64,000 nucleotides of DNA from DATJPR01 sp963752915 (GCA_963752915.1 CAVVZZ010000010.1:248001-312000), one strand, 5' to 3'; shown: positions 8,567 to 17,875, numbered from the stretch's first letter. Program-made: numbers and translations. The notes: a model not told the origin generated them from the letters alone.

Positions 8567-9133
8567 TTATTCCATGAAAAGCCACACAACCGTGTCGTCG
8601 TGTTCGTTGTTGATATACACCGCTCCGCCGTCGTGTTTCAAGAACGGTAGACACTTTTGCCAGTTCAAAAAGAAGGACTCGCCGTTGCCGTCATCATCGG
8701 TCTTTTCAATGTCGAAATCGCCCAACGACATCCGGAATGTCTTTTTGCCGTCCTTGAATGTTTCGAGGACGACGTGGTTCCCATTTGTCGTGTGCCGCGG
8801 GACATCGAGATCGTCCATGTAAAGATGCGCCGTTTCGCCTTCGTCGTCATCCCTGACATTGACCGATTCCTTGTCGCCGTTCAGCACATCGAGGACCATC
8901 TGCCGTGTAATGAGGTCGTCTTTTCTCCCCTTCTCTTTCTTGAAATGCCACTCGTCTTTGTTGGATTCGAGGAGCGCCCGAACGACGTCCTCGGTTACCG
9001 CGATCGTCGTTTTCCCCTTGCTCTCCTTGTTGATTTCAATCCAGAGTGCCCGGGTTCCTCCGCGGGCGAGAGCCGTTCCTGAAAGGGCCAATACGAAAAT
9101 GACAACAGTGATTGCTGCGGTCGTCTTCTTCAC
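8567..9133 (-). CDS. Exported acidic protein, function unknown
   Basis: 188 residues with a Sec signal peptide (MKKTTAAITVVIFVLAL to ALA). The mature protein is strongly charged and Asp-rich, with segments such as NVRDDDEGETAHLYMDDLDV and TDDDGNGESFF. It alternates beta-strands and charged loops; no enzyme motif or lipobox is visible. It lies just upstream of, and in the same direction as, the GH47 gene (gap 87 bp), so the two may be cotranscribed. I do not recognise the family. Confidence 0.7.
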   Translation of the reverse strand: MKKTTAAITVVIFVLALSGTALARGGTRALWIEINKESKGKTTIAVTEDVVRALLESNKDEWHFKKEKGRKDDLITRQMVLDVLNGDKESVNVRDDDEGETAHLYMDDLDVPRHTTNGNHVVLETFKDGKKTFRMSLGDFDIEKTDDDGNGESFFLNWQKCLPFLKHDGGAVYINNEHDDTVVWLFME

Positions 9134-9436
9134 GGTGCTACCTCTTGGTGGTGTTCGATGGGAGGGTAGTTCTTCTTAATACGTACATCACAGAGGAAGT
9201 TGCGGTCGGCCGAGAGACCGTTGCTCGGTGAGGAAGATCTCTGTAACTTGTGGCCGGAATGGAACTTGTTGGGAACGGAGATCGATGCCGCGGTGGACCG
9301 TTTTTTCACGACGGGTGTGAAACTACGCTAATCCTCTCGGCATCGACGACCGGGACGATTTGCACCATTCGATCGACCCTATCGCCTGATGGTCCCATGC
9401 GGATCGTCCGGTGGTGCGGAACGCGGAGAGTCCATC
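9134..9436. other. Divergent intergenic region
   Basis: About 300 bp between the minus-strand acidic protein and the plus-strand acetyltransferase-like gene. It must carry promoters for both directions. A small imperfect hairpin (CGGTC...GACCG) is visible near 9206-9225. No gene or convincing promoter consensus found. Confidence 0.4.
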
Positions 9437-9928
9437 ATGGCGATGCAGAAGAATCTCGAACGCATGATCCGCCTGGCGGATGAGTTTTTCGACTACAAGG
9501 ACGATCCGGAGCAGATTGCCGTCGACGAAGAAGTGATGAAGAAGCTTCAACGTCTTGATCCGTCTTCGCTGAGCGAGGAAGCGAATGACGATGGCCCTAT
9601 CGCGTGGGTGCTGGTCATTCCGACGACGGAGGAGGTGATGCGGGAGTTTCTCGGCGGCAGGATCAGCGAGCGAAAGCTCCTTGAAATGACGGGCCCCGGC
9701 GGCACATTTGACGCGCTCTATCTGTGTTCGGCGCTGGTACTCCCGGAGTTTCGAAAGCAGGGTCTGGCGAAGAAACTCACCGTGCGCGCAGCCAAGGAGA
9801 TTATGACACGCCAGCGGATTCGCTGGTTATACTACTGGGCGTTTAGTGAAGAGGGGAAGAAACTTGCCGAGAGTGTTGCCATGGAGGCGGGGCTGCCTTT
9901 GCTTGAACGGAAAAACAGCAAACTGTAG
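9437..9928 (+). CDS. GNAT-like N-acetyltransferase
   Basis: 163 residues from ATG 9437. The second half reads as a GNAT fold: LYLCSALVLPEFRKQGLAKKLTVRA gives the beta4 strand and the acetyl-CoA pyrophosphate loop (Arg-x-x-Gly-x-Ala), followed by WLYYWAFSEEGKKLAESVAMEAG, the usual beta5-alpha4 with a C-terminal Gly-Leu turn. The first 60 residues are an acidic helical extension. No signal peptide, so cytosolic. The substrate is unknown, and no partner gene is adjacent. Confidence 0.75.
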   Translation: MAMQKNLERMIRLADEFFDYKDDPEQIAVDEEVMKKLQRLDPSSLSEEANDDGPIAWVLVIPTTEEVMREFLGGRISERKLLEMTGPGGTFDALYLCSALVLPEFRKQGLAKKLTVRAAKEIMTRQRIRWLYYWAFSEEGKKLAESVAMEAGLPLLERKNSKL

Positions 9929-10410
9929 GGCGACCAGACTGGTGGCCCACAGCAGGTCTGTAAGTCGGGTCGCCAGACCCGACTATAGCGGCCATAGTAA
10001 ACAGCTTTGGCGAGCTTGTCCGCTGCCTGATCTTGACCGCCATCTTCGTGGCGGTTAGCGAGCATGGAAGAGGTACGGTCTGAGGATGTGTGTGAGGCGA
10101 TGCATAATGTTTCGCGCGTGAACGATCCAATTACGGAAATCGTATTTGTTTGCGATAAATCGCTTGACAATAAACAAAAGAACCCCCATATTAGGTCAGC
10201 CGCAAGGAGGCATCGCACAATGTGGTCCTCTGTGGTCATGCCATCCCGAGAAGGTGTTGACAGTCCGGTAGGGCAAAGGACGCCTCGCTCCCAACCCTTC
10301 AGTCGGTTTGTTCTGCACGACGCGATCCAACTGACTCCGAATCCTCTCCCCGATTTCCGTTCGCCCGATGCTTCCATCTACGGTTGACCAACACTCAAGG
10401 AGGTCTACCA
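9929..10410. other. Intergenic region with hairpins
   Basis: No gene seen in 480 bp. A perfect 9-bp hairpin lies at 9963-9984 (AGTCGGGTC / GACCCGACT, loop GCCA) without a T-tract, and a second at 10039-10056 (CCGCCA / TGGCGG). The second has a diverged copy at 12777-12805. A strong Shine-Dalgarno AAGGAGG stands at 10397 before the next gene. Confidence 0.5.
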
Positions 10411-11481
10411 ATGCGTGCACCAATTAGGTCAATCCCTCGTCGAAGTCTTAGGTTCTCTCTTTTGTTTCAGGCGCTTCTGATATCACTTTCTTCTTCCACA
10501 ACACACGCTCAACGCATTCAGGGAGAAATAATGGTAAATCTTGACGGGTTGACAGCCGATGTCCGTTTAGACCGGGTTTCTACCCACGTTTTCGGAACCA
10601 TGTGTAGTTGGTATGCGCAAGACCCCAACTATTTGGAGGATTACCTTGTACAGAACGTGTCCACCTCCACATATTTCCAGTTTGTTGACAGGGGACAGGA
10701 TTGCCCCTGGGAGGGCCCCGGTACACGCACGTTTGGATACGGGCTATACAAGGTAAGCGTGGGTTCAGCGTATATCTATGTAGACTTCCGGGATGCTGAT
10801 TACGGTACCCTCACGGGCTATAATGGATACCAGGACATGAAATTGTATTACACGGCCGGGAACAACTACTTCACAGACTACTGGAGTCGACATATCAATC
10901 TCGGGGCAACTTATCACATTTGGAATATGGAGCCAAAGGATGTTGACACATATCCCATACAGATCCCGATTAGTATCACAGACAACTATGACGGCGGGAT
11001 CGGAGCGCAGGTGAAGGTGGACGGGACAAATCACTACTACCCCTACCGCGCGTGCTTCGACGAGGATCAAACCATTACAGTAGAGGCGTACCTGTGCCCA
11101 CCCGCTTGGACCTTTGATCACTGGAGTGATGGTGGCGCGAGAACACACACGGTGACTATTGGCTTGGACAAGTTCGGTTACGTTTTGACTGCCACTTATC
11201 GACGGATGCTTCGACAGGACGCAAGTCTGAGCGCGGCGGCCTACCCCAATCCCTTCAATCCGTCTACCAGGATTTCGTATAGTATAACTCAACGCCAGAA
11301 CGTTAAGCTCACCATCGTGGACAATCTAGGTCGTCGGGTCCAGGTCCTGCAAGATGGTGAGCAGGAGCAAGGCACACACGAAGTAGAATTTGACGGTACT
11401 CATTTGCCGTCTGGAGTCTATTTCTTCAGAGTGCAGACGGAAGACAAGTCGGTTACTCGACCTCTTCTCTTAGTGAAGTAA
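10411..11481 (+). CDS. Secreted protein with T9SS type A sorting domain
   Basis: 356 residues. The start is decided by AAGGAGG seven bases before ATG 10411. A long signal peptide (Arg-rich n-region, then LLFQALLISLSSSTTHAQ) is followed by about 270 residues rich in Tyr, Asp and Gly with no recognised domain; WTFDHWSDGGARTH is reminiscent of the Bacteroidetes InlB-B/DUF-type beta repeat. The last 75 residues are a sorting domain with YPNPFNPSTRISY, DNLGRRV and SGVYFFRVQ. It stands 22 bp upstream of the M28 peptidase, also T9SS-sorted, so the two are likely cotranscribed. Codon use looks less GC-biased than the neighbours. Confidence 0.83.
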   Translation: MRAPIRSIPRRSLRFSLLFQALLISLSSSTTHAQRIQGEIMVNLDGLTADVRLDRVSTHVFGTMCSWYAQDPNYLEDYLVQNVSTSTYFQFVDRGQDCPWEGPGTRTFGYGLYKVSVGSAYIYVDFRDADYGTLTGYNGYQDMKLYYTAGNNYFTDYWSRHINLGATYHIWNMEPKDVDTYPIQIPISITDNYDGGIGAQVKVDGTNHYYPYRACFDEDQTITVEAYLCPPAWTFDHWSDGGARTHTVTIGLDKFGYVLTATYRRMLRQDASLSAAAYPNPFNPSTRISYSITQRQNVKLTIVDNLGRRVQVLQDGEQEQGTHEVEFDGTHLPSGVYFFRVQTEDKSVTRPLLLVK

Positions 11482-11503
11482 CGAAGCTCGGGGGGGAGGA
11501 CTA

Positions 11504-12778
11504 ATGGGCAAGCAGAAGATAGTAGCGTGTGCACATCGAGTCTTGACGTGCGTCATTGTCGCAAGTCTGGTCGGATTTGCGCATGCCCGAAGTCAGGCGC
11601 CAATCGTTCAGCAGATCATAGGTGATGTCAACCCTGACACCCTTTTGATGACGTTGCGCGTTTTGACCGGTGAGGTTGGGTCCACGAATGACGGCCAGAG
11701 CGACACCATTCGCTCCCGGGCCTATAGAATGCAGGGAAATACATTCGCCGCGTCGTACATGGAGCGTCGGTTCGCGGGGTTCGGGCTCCCGGTGACTAGA
11801 GATTCGTTTCAATTCCCATTCGCTCAGATAAGCGGGACGAATATCCTGGCCGAACAACAAGGAGTCCGCTTTCCATCGCTGAAGTACATCTTGTGCGCGC
11901 ACTATGATGCTACGGCGGAAGACACGCGAGACTCCGTCGCTCCCGGCGCTGATGACAATGCCACGGGCGTCACAGCGGTCTTGGAAGCGGCGCGCCTGCT
12001 CTCCCGTTACCAGACAGACTATACGGTCCTGTATGCTCTCTGGGATTGCGAGGAAGTGGGATGCATCGGAAGCGATGCCTACGCGATGGCGGCCCGCGCC
12101 CGAGGCGACTCCATCCTGGGGGTGGTGAATCTCGACATGATCGGGACCGACACCGACAACGATAGCCTGATGTACGTTGCTGCGGGCACGGCCCGGGAAA
12201 TTGCCGATACCGTCAATCAGATCTGCCAGCTCTATCGAATTGGCCTCAATCCTCAACTGGTGTTTCCTGGAATCGAGAGCAGCGATCATGCTTCCTTCAT
12301 TCGGCAGAAATACCCTGCCATGATGCTTATCGAGTATCATTTTAGCATTAGCCCCGTCAATCACACAAGCTCAGACAGGATCGACAGGCTCAACCTCGAC
12401 TACTTCCAGCGCCAGACGAAGCTTGCCGTCGCGACGATTGCGTACCTTGCCGGCGTGAGCCAACCCTCCAGCGTGCCTGCGGCCGCGAATGGTGCCTTGA
12501 TATTCCGGCTTGAGCAGAACTATCCGAATCCCTTCAATCCCTCGACTACCCTGCGCTATGGCCTCCCGCAGATGGCCCACATTACTTTAGCGGTCTACAA
12601 CACTCTGGGGCAAAAGGTGGTCGAGCTGGTCAATGGGGAAGAGCAAGAGGGCTACCATGAAGCAAAATGGAACGCAATAGGCATGCCGAGTGGCATCTAC
12701 ATCGTTCGCTTGATGGCGACCGGAGGCCCGGGGCGGATCCCCGCATGCCAGACAGCCAAGCTCGTCCTCATCAAGTGA
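11504..12778 (+). CDS. M28 family metallopeptidase, T9SS-sorted
   Basis: 424 residues. A signal peptide ends near HARS. The M28 di-zinc aminopeptidase core carries its ligands in order: His in CAHYDA, bridging Asp in GADDNATG, catalytic Glu and ligand Glu in DCEEVG, Asp in VNLDMIG, and a late His in PVNHTSSD. The C-terminus is a T9SS type A domain (QNYPNPFNPSTTLRY, YNTLGQKV, SGIYIVRL). It should act outside the cell on peptides, releasing N-terminal amino acids. The sorting domain contains an insertion of Gly/Pro-rich sequence before the final KLVLIK strand. A terminator follows at 12825-12854. Confidence 0.92.
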   Translation: MGKQKIVACAHRVLTCVIVASLVGFAHARSQAPIVQQIIGDVNPDTLLMTLRVLTGEVGSTNDGQSDTIRSRAYRMQGNTFAASYMERRFAGFGLPVTRDSFQFPFAQISGTNILAEQQGVRFPSLKYILCAHYDATAEDTRDSVAPGADDNATGVTAVLEAARLLSRYQTDYTVLYALWDCEEVGCIGSDAYAMAARARGDSILGVVNLDMIGTDTDNDSLMYVAAGTAREIADTVNQICQLYRIGLNPQLVFPGIESSDHASFIRQKYPAMMLIEYHFSISPVNHTSSDRIDRLNLDYFQRQTKLAVATIAYLAGVSQPSSVPAAANGALIFRLEQNYPNPFNPSTTLRYGLPQMAHITLAVYNTLGQKVVELVNGEEQEGYHEAKWNAIGMPSGIYIVRLMATGGPGRIPACQTAKLVLIK

Positions 12779-12805
12779 CCGCCATCTCTGTGGCAGTCGG
12801 CGGAC
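12777..12805. repeat. Diverged copy of the 10035 hairpin element
   Basis: GACCGCCATCTCTGTGGCAG... matches GACCGCCATCTTCGTGGCGG... at 10035-10062 with about 23 of 28 positions identical and the same hairpin. The copies bracket the two T9SS genes at 10411-12778 in the same orientation. The first two bases of this copy are part of the M28 stop codon. Confidence 0.4.
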
Positions 12806-12824
12806 CGTCCCAGACAAAAACAGA

Positions 12825-12854
12825 AGGCACCTGATTTTCTCAGGTGCCTTTATG
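12825..12854 (+). terminator. Rho-independent terminator
   Basis: A perfect 11-bp stem (AAGGCACCTGA at 12825-12835 with 12841-12851) and a 5-nt TTTTC loop followed by a short T run, 47 nt after the M28 peptidase stop. Confidence 0.8.
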
Positions 12855-12884
12855 TATGTACGCAATGCGCTCGACGCTGAGCTG

Positions 12885-12957
12885 ATTGAAGATCGAAAAT
12901 TGAAGATCGAGGATGACTAGTTCATTATCAATCCTCGATCCTCAATCTTCCAGCTTG
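12885..12957. repeat. Repeated GAAGATCGA-type element with inverted copy
   Basis: ATTGAAGATCGAAAATTGAAGATCGAGG repeats a 15-nt motif twice, and its partly inverted copy (ATCCTCGATCCTCAATCTTC) follows after about 20 nt, giving a long imperfect hairpin between two convergent operons. It may serve as a minus-strand terminator or be a dispersed repeat. Confidence 0.45.
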
Positions 12958-12970
12958 CATTAAATCTGTA

Positions 12971-14125
12971 TCATTTCGTCAGCACCATGGTGCGCGTGAT
13001 CGTCTGCCCGTTCGCCTGGAGCCGGTAGAAGTAGATCCCGCTCGAGAGATTCGTGGCGTTGAACTGCACCGATCGCGCCCCCGGCCCGAATGTGCCGTTG
13101 ACAAGCGTTGCGACTTCCTGACCGAGGAGGTTGAAGACCTTCAACGACGCGTCCCCTTTTCGGTCAAGCGAGAAGGTGATGGTTGTCGACGGATTGAACG
13201 GATTCGGGTAATTTGGATAGAGTGCAAACCTCTGCGGCGTTTCCGGCGTTTGCGCCACGGACGTCGTTACCAGCGGTCCGTTCCACTGCATCAACCTTGC
13301 CGGCACTGTTCCGTTTGACGGAGACGTCGTGTCCGCCTGGGTGAATTGGACGGAGGCACCGCTCTTCGTCATGAAGATGTAACCGATCTGATACGAATTC
13401 GTCGTCCCGCTGGTCGATCGGTCCTCTTTCCGAATCCGTAAGGCATCCTCCATATACCCGCCGGGCAGCTTGAGCTGTCCATACGCGTCAATAGAGTACA
13501 CGATGTAATGTGTTGTCGGAATTGGCCCGAAGTTCAGGTTCCCAAGGCCGCCAAGATCCGCGTGCCCGGAGAGTATTTGTGTGAATCCTGTAGACCAGCT
13601 GTTGCCATATTCCAGGGGAAGCCCGTAGTAGACGGCAGGAAGGGAGTCGAGCCATTGGCCGTGTGCATCGTAGCCACTTCCACTGACGACGCCCAGAAAG
13701 GCCTTTCCGTCACCGATCAACCCATAGTCAAAGAAGTCGCCTGAGAGCTGAAGATAGTCATACCCTGTTCCAATGAGAATGACCTTCCCCAGGCCTGCGA
13801 GGGTCACCGACAAATTCAGGCTGTCGTATTTCAGAACATGCGTCGCGGCAGGAAACTCACTGGTGTAATACGGCGTCGATGCGAGCGAAACACTCACCAG
13901 TTTCATCGTCGACGTCGTTTGCAGGCCGCTGAAATCCCACGAAGACGCGCCTGTCGTGCCAATGTTTGCCGTCACAGCTGTGCTGTCAAGTCGATAGATC
14001 ACGTTTGTCCCGACCGCAAACATATTCTTGACATCGGTCGTGTCAATCGAGACCTGCGCTGCGGCACTGGTGATTCCCGCGGCGAGGAGAAGACCGCACG
14101 CGAGATAACGTGTTCGGATGTGCAT
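12971..14125 (-). CDS. Secreted protein with T9SS type A sorting domain
   Basis: 384 residues. Signal peptide MHIRTRYLACGLLLAAGI...AAAQ, a 280-residue beta-rich region of unknown function, then a sorting domain (NYPNPFNPSTTITF, FNLLGQEVATLV, SGIYFYRLQ). The central part is full of Thr, Ser, Gly and Tyr and lacks catalytic motifs. It is the last gene of an apparent minus-strand operon after a lipoprotein and a TonB receptor (31-bp gap to the receptor stop), which suggests a surface-exposed substrate-binding or structural partner of that uptake system. Confidence 0.83.
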   Translation of the reverse strand: MHIRTRYLACGLLLAAGITSAAAQVSIDTTDVKNMFAVGTNVIYRLDSTAVTANIGTTGASSWDFSGLQTTSTMKLVSVSLASTPYYTSEFPAATHVLKYDSLNLSVTLAGLGKVILIGTGYDYLQLSGDFFDYGLIGDGKAFLGVVSGSGYDAHGQWLDSLPAVYYGLPLEYGNSWSTGFTQILSGHADLGGLGNLNFGPIPTTHYIVYSIDAYGQLKLPGGYMEDALRIRKEDRSTSGTTNSYQIGYIFMTKSGASVQFTQADTTSPSNGTVPARLMQWNGPLVTTSVAQTPETPQRFALYPNYPNPFNPSTTITFSLDRKGDASLKVFNLLGQEVATLVNGTFGPGARSVQFNATNLSSGIYFYRLQANGQTITRTMVLTK

Positions 14126-14156
14126 AGTGAATCCTTTCTGTTTTGTTTCAAATTCG

Positions 14157-16355
14157 TTACGGCCGCATCTCGAGGACGAGACTATACGTCCGCGGCGGCA
14201 TCATGTTGGCGATAAGCTCGACGTAATTGTACTGGAAGAGATTGTTCACCGCCGCGGTGATTTTCATGGGAATCGACGAAATCGAGAATTCGACGCTCGC
14301 TCGGACGTCGGTGACTTTGTTGTCCACCAATTGATCTCCGTCCGGCACGATTCCGGTCAAAACGAACTCCTCGTCGATCCGTTCCATCCTGCTCACATAC
14401 CGGAAATCCGCCTCTGCGGTGAACCAGCCGATTCTGCCGATCAGGCTCGCGTAGAACAGGTGGCGTGGTCGGTATTTCAGGATGTCGTGTTTGGTCAAGT
14501 CCTGTGGATAGACATACGTATAGCTGATATTCGTGGAGAGCCCGCCGTCAAAGACTCCAAGGTTCAGCGATGTTTCCACTCCCTGGACGCGGGCCTGGGT
14601 GACATTGCGCCACTGCACCTGTACGTCGGTTCCTGAGACGATGAGTCCCGCCTCGATCAGGTTGTCGTAGTCCGAACGAAACCCGGCGATGTCAAATAAA
14701 CCAAACCCGCCCAGCGTTTGGGATGCACCGACCTCGTAGGAAACGCTTTTCTCAGGCTGAAGGTCCTTGTTCGGCAGAGTGACGAGGTTGTTGACCGACT
14801 GCTGAAGAAACGCTTCGGCCACGGAAGGAACGCGGAATCCGCGTCCCACCGACGCGCGCAATGTTGTTCCTTCGAACGGCGTGTAGGAAAGAGCCGCCTT
14901 CGGATTCACCTGGCCACCGGGGCTTGTCAGCCCCGCAGCTTCAAAATCGTAGCGAAGTCCCAGGGTGACTGCGAAGGCGCGGGTCAGCTTCATCTCGTCC
15001 TGCCCGTACAGCGCGAACCCCCCGATCGTGTGCCTGTCGAAAAAGTCCCCGGCGACCGCGTCTGCATTGGCATCGACTCCTGCCGTTATGGTGTGGACGC
15101 TGTCAAGCATCGCCGTCGACGTCGTGGAGAGGCGAAAATCGTCTGCCTGCGATTGACTTCCCCCGCTGCGCGTTCTGAATCCCCAGAAGTTGTGATACCA
15201 CATCCCCTTCGTCGAAAGCAGGAACTTGTCCGACAGGACGGTGTTCAGGGTACCGTTAACAAAATATCGGATGGACCGTACGTCGTCGTTTTGTTGAAGG
15301 GATGGTGGCAAGAGTGCGGAATCGAGATTTCTCCAATACAAGTACTGGCCACCATACTGATCGAGGAGGCCGAAATTCATTACAAGGGAAGTCGACGAGG
15401 AGTAATCTTCCTTCGCCTTCACGTACACATTGTACCGGCGATGGTAGTCGTTGAGCCGATAGCCGTCGTCAGACTGATGAGAGAGATACAGCGACACGCC
15501 GAGATTGCCCTCGCGAATGCTATGGCTGAAGGACTGACCTTCATAGAACCGCGAATGGGAACTCCAGTCCCACTGTGCGAAGGATGGCTTGTTGTACATG
15601 CCGCCGTAAAGACGGATGGTTGTCATCGGCCTATCGGGAATATCCTTTGTGATAATGTTGATCACTCCACCGAGGGCGTTCGACCCATACAGGGCCGAGC
15701 TTGCGCCCTTCACCACCTCGATCCTGTCGACAAGACCGACCGGGATCGACTCGAAATTCAGTTCGCCCGTATCACCCGTGAGGAACGGAATGCCGTCAAG
15801 CAGCATCAGGACACGGCTTCCTGCACCCCGGCTGTAGCCGCTGGATCCCCGGATGTTTACCTGGAACCCCGTCATGTTGACGCCTGGAATGTACCGTAGC
15901 GCATCGTCGATCGTCTGGGCATTGCGCAGATCGATCTGCGCGGCGTCGAGCACAGAGATGCTCACCGGCACCTCTTGCAGCGACTGGGCCCGCTTGCTTG
16001 CCGTGACGACAACCTGGTCCACTTGCACTGGCGAAGAGGAAAGGACGAAATCGATCACGGTCGATTGGTTGTCCTTCACATCAATTCCACTTCGGATTTT
16101 CCTCTGGTATCCGATCATGGACACCTGGAGAGAGTACGTTCCCGGGGGGACATCGAGGATCTTATAGTCGCCGTTCGTGTTCGTCGTGGTCCCCCGGACG
16201 GTGCCCTGCAGGAGTACCGTGGCGCCGACAAGTGCTTCTTGCTGGGACTCGCTTCCTCCCGTCACTCTCCCAGTAATCGACCCGCCCGAGGCGAAGACCT
16301 GAGAGCTCACCGCAACAACCAGGAAGATCGCCCAGAGACCTCGGTTCATTGCCAT
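14157..16355 (-). CDS. TonB-dependent receptor with carboxypeptidase-like N-terminal domain
   Basis: 732 residues. Signal peptide, then a CarboxypepD_reg-like module (about residues 25-105: GSITGRVTGG, LVGATVLLQGT, GDYKILDVPPGTYSLQVSMIGY), a plug domain (about 115-235, with VPVSISVLDAAQI and LYGSNALGGVINIITK), and a long outer-membrane beta-barrel. This is a substrate-specific outer-membrane transporter powered by TonB. The ATG overlaps the stop of the upstream lipoprotein gene, so the pair is translationally coupled. There is no TonB box or ligand signature clear enough to name the substrate; siderophore, cobalamin and oligosaccharide are all possible. Confidence 0.92.
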   Translation of the reverse strand: MAMNRGLWAIFLVVAVSSQVFASGGSITGRVTGGSESQQEALVGATVLLQGTVRGTTTNTNGDYKILDVPPGTYSLQVSMIGYQRKIRSGIDVKDNQSTVIDFVLSSSPVQVDQVVVTASKRAQSLQEVPVSISVLDAAQIDLRNAQTIDDALRYIPGVNMTGFQVNIRGSSGYSRGAGSRVLMLLDGIPFLTGDTGELNFESIPVGLVDRIEVVKGASSALYGSNALGGVINIITKDIPDRPMTTIRLYGGMYNKPSFAQWDWSSHSRFYEGQSFSHSIREGNLGVSLYLSHQSDDGYRLNDYHRRYNVYVKAKEDYSSSTSLVMNFGLLDQYGGQYLYWRNLDSALLPPSLQQNDDVRSIRYFVNGTLNTVLSDKFLLSTKGMWYHNFWGFRTRSGGSQSQADDFRLSTTSTAMLDSVHTITAGVDANADAVAGDFFDRHTIGGFALYGQDEMKLTRAFAVTLGLRYDFEAAGLTSPGGQVNPKAALSYTPFEGTTLRASVGRGFRVPSVAEAFLQQSVNNLVTLPNKDLQPEKSVSYEVGASQTLGGFGLFDIAGFRSDYDNLIEAGLIVSGTDVQVQWRNVTQARVQGVETSLNLGVFDGGLSTNISYTYVYPQDLTKHDILKYRPRHLFYASLIGRIGWFTAEADFRYVSRMERIDEEFVLTGIVPDGDQLVDNKVTDVRASVEFSISSIPMKITAAVNNLFQYNYVELIANMMPPRTYSLVLEMRP

Positions 16356-16873
16356 GGTTTTGGTGGGGGATTGTTGAAGTCAACCGTGATATTGACGCCT
16401 GTGATTACGCGATGGAGCAACACCTGGACCGGGGCAGGGTCGAAGGACCCGGGATTGATCGTGTAGACACCACAGGGTTTCCAGTCCGCAAAGTAGTTCG
16501 TCCCGTAGCGTTGGGCGACCGCGATGTACTTGTACGTCGAGACCTGCAGCGTGGTGCCGTTCGTTGTGAACGTGTAGGGAATACTGTCGACGTACTTGGC
16601 AAATCCCGTAGCGCCTACCGGTGGGTAGACAACTGCCTGTCCGGCAAGCAAGGCAGGGAAAATTGCCACGCTGTCACTCGGGTAGGAAACAAACGCCACA
16701 AGGCGAAGCTCGGCGACGGTATAGGGGTCGGAAGGCCAGTTCTTGAAGGTGATGATTCCACTGAACCCCGACGGCTCATTCAGCGGAGCGAGCCCCTTGT
16801 CACATCCAACCGTAACGACGAGCGAAGTTGCGAGGAAAATAGCCAGGTAGCGCATTCGGGTTTTGGCCGCCAT
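16346..16873 (-). CDS. Lipoprotein partner of the TonB receptor
   Basis: 175 residues from ATG 16873 (ATG 16855 and an upstream extension to 16924 are alternatives). A signal peptide with lipobox VTVGC marks a lipoprotein. The mature part has a repeated aromatic beta pattern (FSGIITFKNWPSDPYTVAELRL, VGATGFAKYVDSIPYTF) and ends in an ITVDFNNPP strand, like a small beta-sandwich. Its stop overlaps the start of the TonB receptor, so it is probably a surface or periplasmic accessory of that transporter. Family not recognised. Confidence 0.75.
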   Translation of the reverse strand: MAAKTRMRYLAIFLATSLVVTVGCDKGLAPLNEPSGFSGIITFKNWPSDPYTVAELRLVAFVSYPSDSVAIFPALLAGQAVVYPPVGATGFAKYVDSIPYTFTTNGTTLQVSTYKYIAVAQRYGTNYFADWKPCGVYTINPGSFDPAPVQVLLHRVITGVNITVDFNNPPPKPWQ

Positions 16874-17182
16874 TCGGGATGCTTCACTCCGAGTATGTGT
16901 AGTTGAAACCCTGCAAACCGCCACCTTTGTTCCCTAGATCGTTCGAAACGGCCGGAATTCGAGGCAGTCGGTTCAGATGAAAACAGGTCTTGAGAAAAAC
17001 GGCGGAAATCACTACGAGAAAGAACATGACATGTCGAAAGAGTATGGAAGCGGCTGGTGAAATGCAAGCGCGGTACTATGATGGGTGATGGGTATCACAC
17101 GGACTTGCACTAGAAGTTGCGATCCCATAGATTGAATGCGGAAATCATCGCAAACCCGCCACTCATCAAACCTGGAGAATCC
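16874..17182. other. Divergent intergenic region
   Basis: 309 bp between the TonB operon (minus) and the porin-like gene (plus). Both promoters should be here. No consensus sigma-54 or strong -35/-10 pair was found, and no gene. Confidence 0.4.
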
Positions 17183-17839
17183 ATGCGTACCTTGATTTTG
17201 TGCTGTGCTTTGGCTGTCGCCTCGACCGCTGCGGCACAGTCGTTGGGTTTCGGCGTGCAGGGCAATGTCTCGAACCTCCAGCTGTCGGCGAATGTCAAGC
17301 AGGTCGTCGGGGTTCAATCCAGCGCGACTAACACCGCTCTCGAACAAGTCTACGGGCTCGGGGTAGGCGGCGGCGCGCATCTTGATCTGAACCTGCCCAT
17401 CATCTCTCTGCGTCTTTCGGGAGATTATATGAGCCTCTCTCCGAACGCCGACAAATTCAAGAGCTGGTTGCAGACCTATCTCGGGTCCGGAGTGAGTTCC
17501 GTGGCGGTCGACGGTGGTACGATCACGGAGATGTCACTCCAACTCAACGTGAAGCTTGTGATCCTTCCTGTTCCGGTGTTCCATCCCTATGTCACTGCAG
17601 GGGGCGGGCTGGCGCGGGTGAAAATGGATGACGCCACGATTACCATCAACGGGACGTTTAAACTCCCGCAACAGGCCCTGATCGACCCGCAGACCGTTTC
17701 GACCATCAACGGCGGCGTCGGCGTCGATCTTGTCCTCGGTGGCATTTCCATTTATGGCGAAGTGAAGATCAACGTCTTCTATCTCAACGAGGGCCACGGT
17801 ACGTATCTGCCGATCGCGTCCGTCGGGGTGACCTTCTAA
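17183..17839 (+). CDS. Outer-membrane beta-barrel protein
   Basis: 218 residues from ATG 17183 (GGAG Shine-Dalgarno in TGGAGAATCC). Signal peptide MRTLILCCALAVASTAAAQ, then alternating amphipathic strands with a HPYVTAGGGLARV turn typical of small OmpA-like/OMP_b-brl barrels, ending in an aromatic residue (SVGVTF), the usual signal for BAM-mediated insertion. Probably an 8-stranded barrel. Spacing of 36 bp suggests cotranscription with the next gene. Confidence 0.8.
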   Translation: MRTLILCCALAVASTAAAQSLGFGVQGNVSNLQLSANVKQVVGVQSSATNTALEQVYGLGVGGGAHLDLNLPIISLRLSGDYMSLSPNADKFKSWLQTYLGSGVSSVAVDGGTITEMSLQLNVKLVILPVPVFHPYVTAGGGLARVKMDDATITINGTFKLPQQALIDPQTVSTINGGVGVDLVLGGISIYGEVKINVFYLNEGHGTYLPIASVGVTF

Positions 17840-17875
17840 CAGACCCGCACCGGGTTTTTCAGTTCCGGATAGACA

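Noticed and set aside
10164..10194. TTGACA and TATTAG as a -35/-10 pair
   Set aside because: The spacer is 19 nt and the site lies about 220 nt from the gene, too weak to call. Promoters of this phylum often do not follow this consensus.
14718..15899. A 393-residue plus-strand open frame
   Set aside because: It is opposite the TonB receptor, whose plug and barrel motifs are unmistakable. The translation lacks any recognisable domain.
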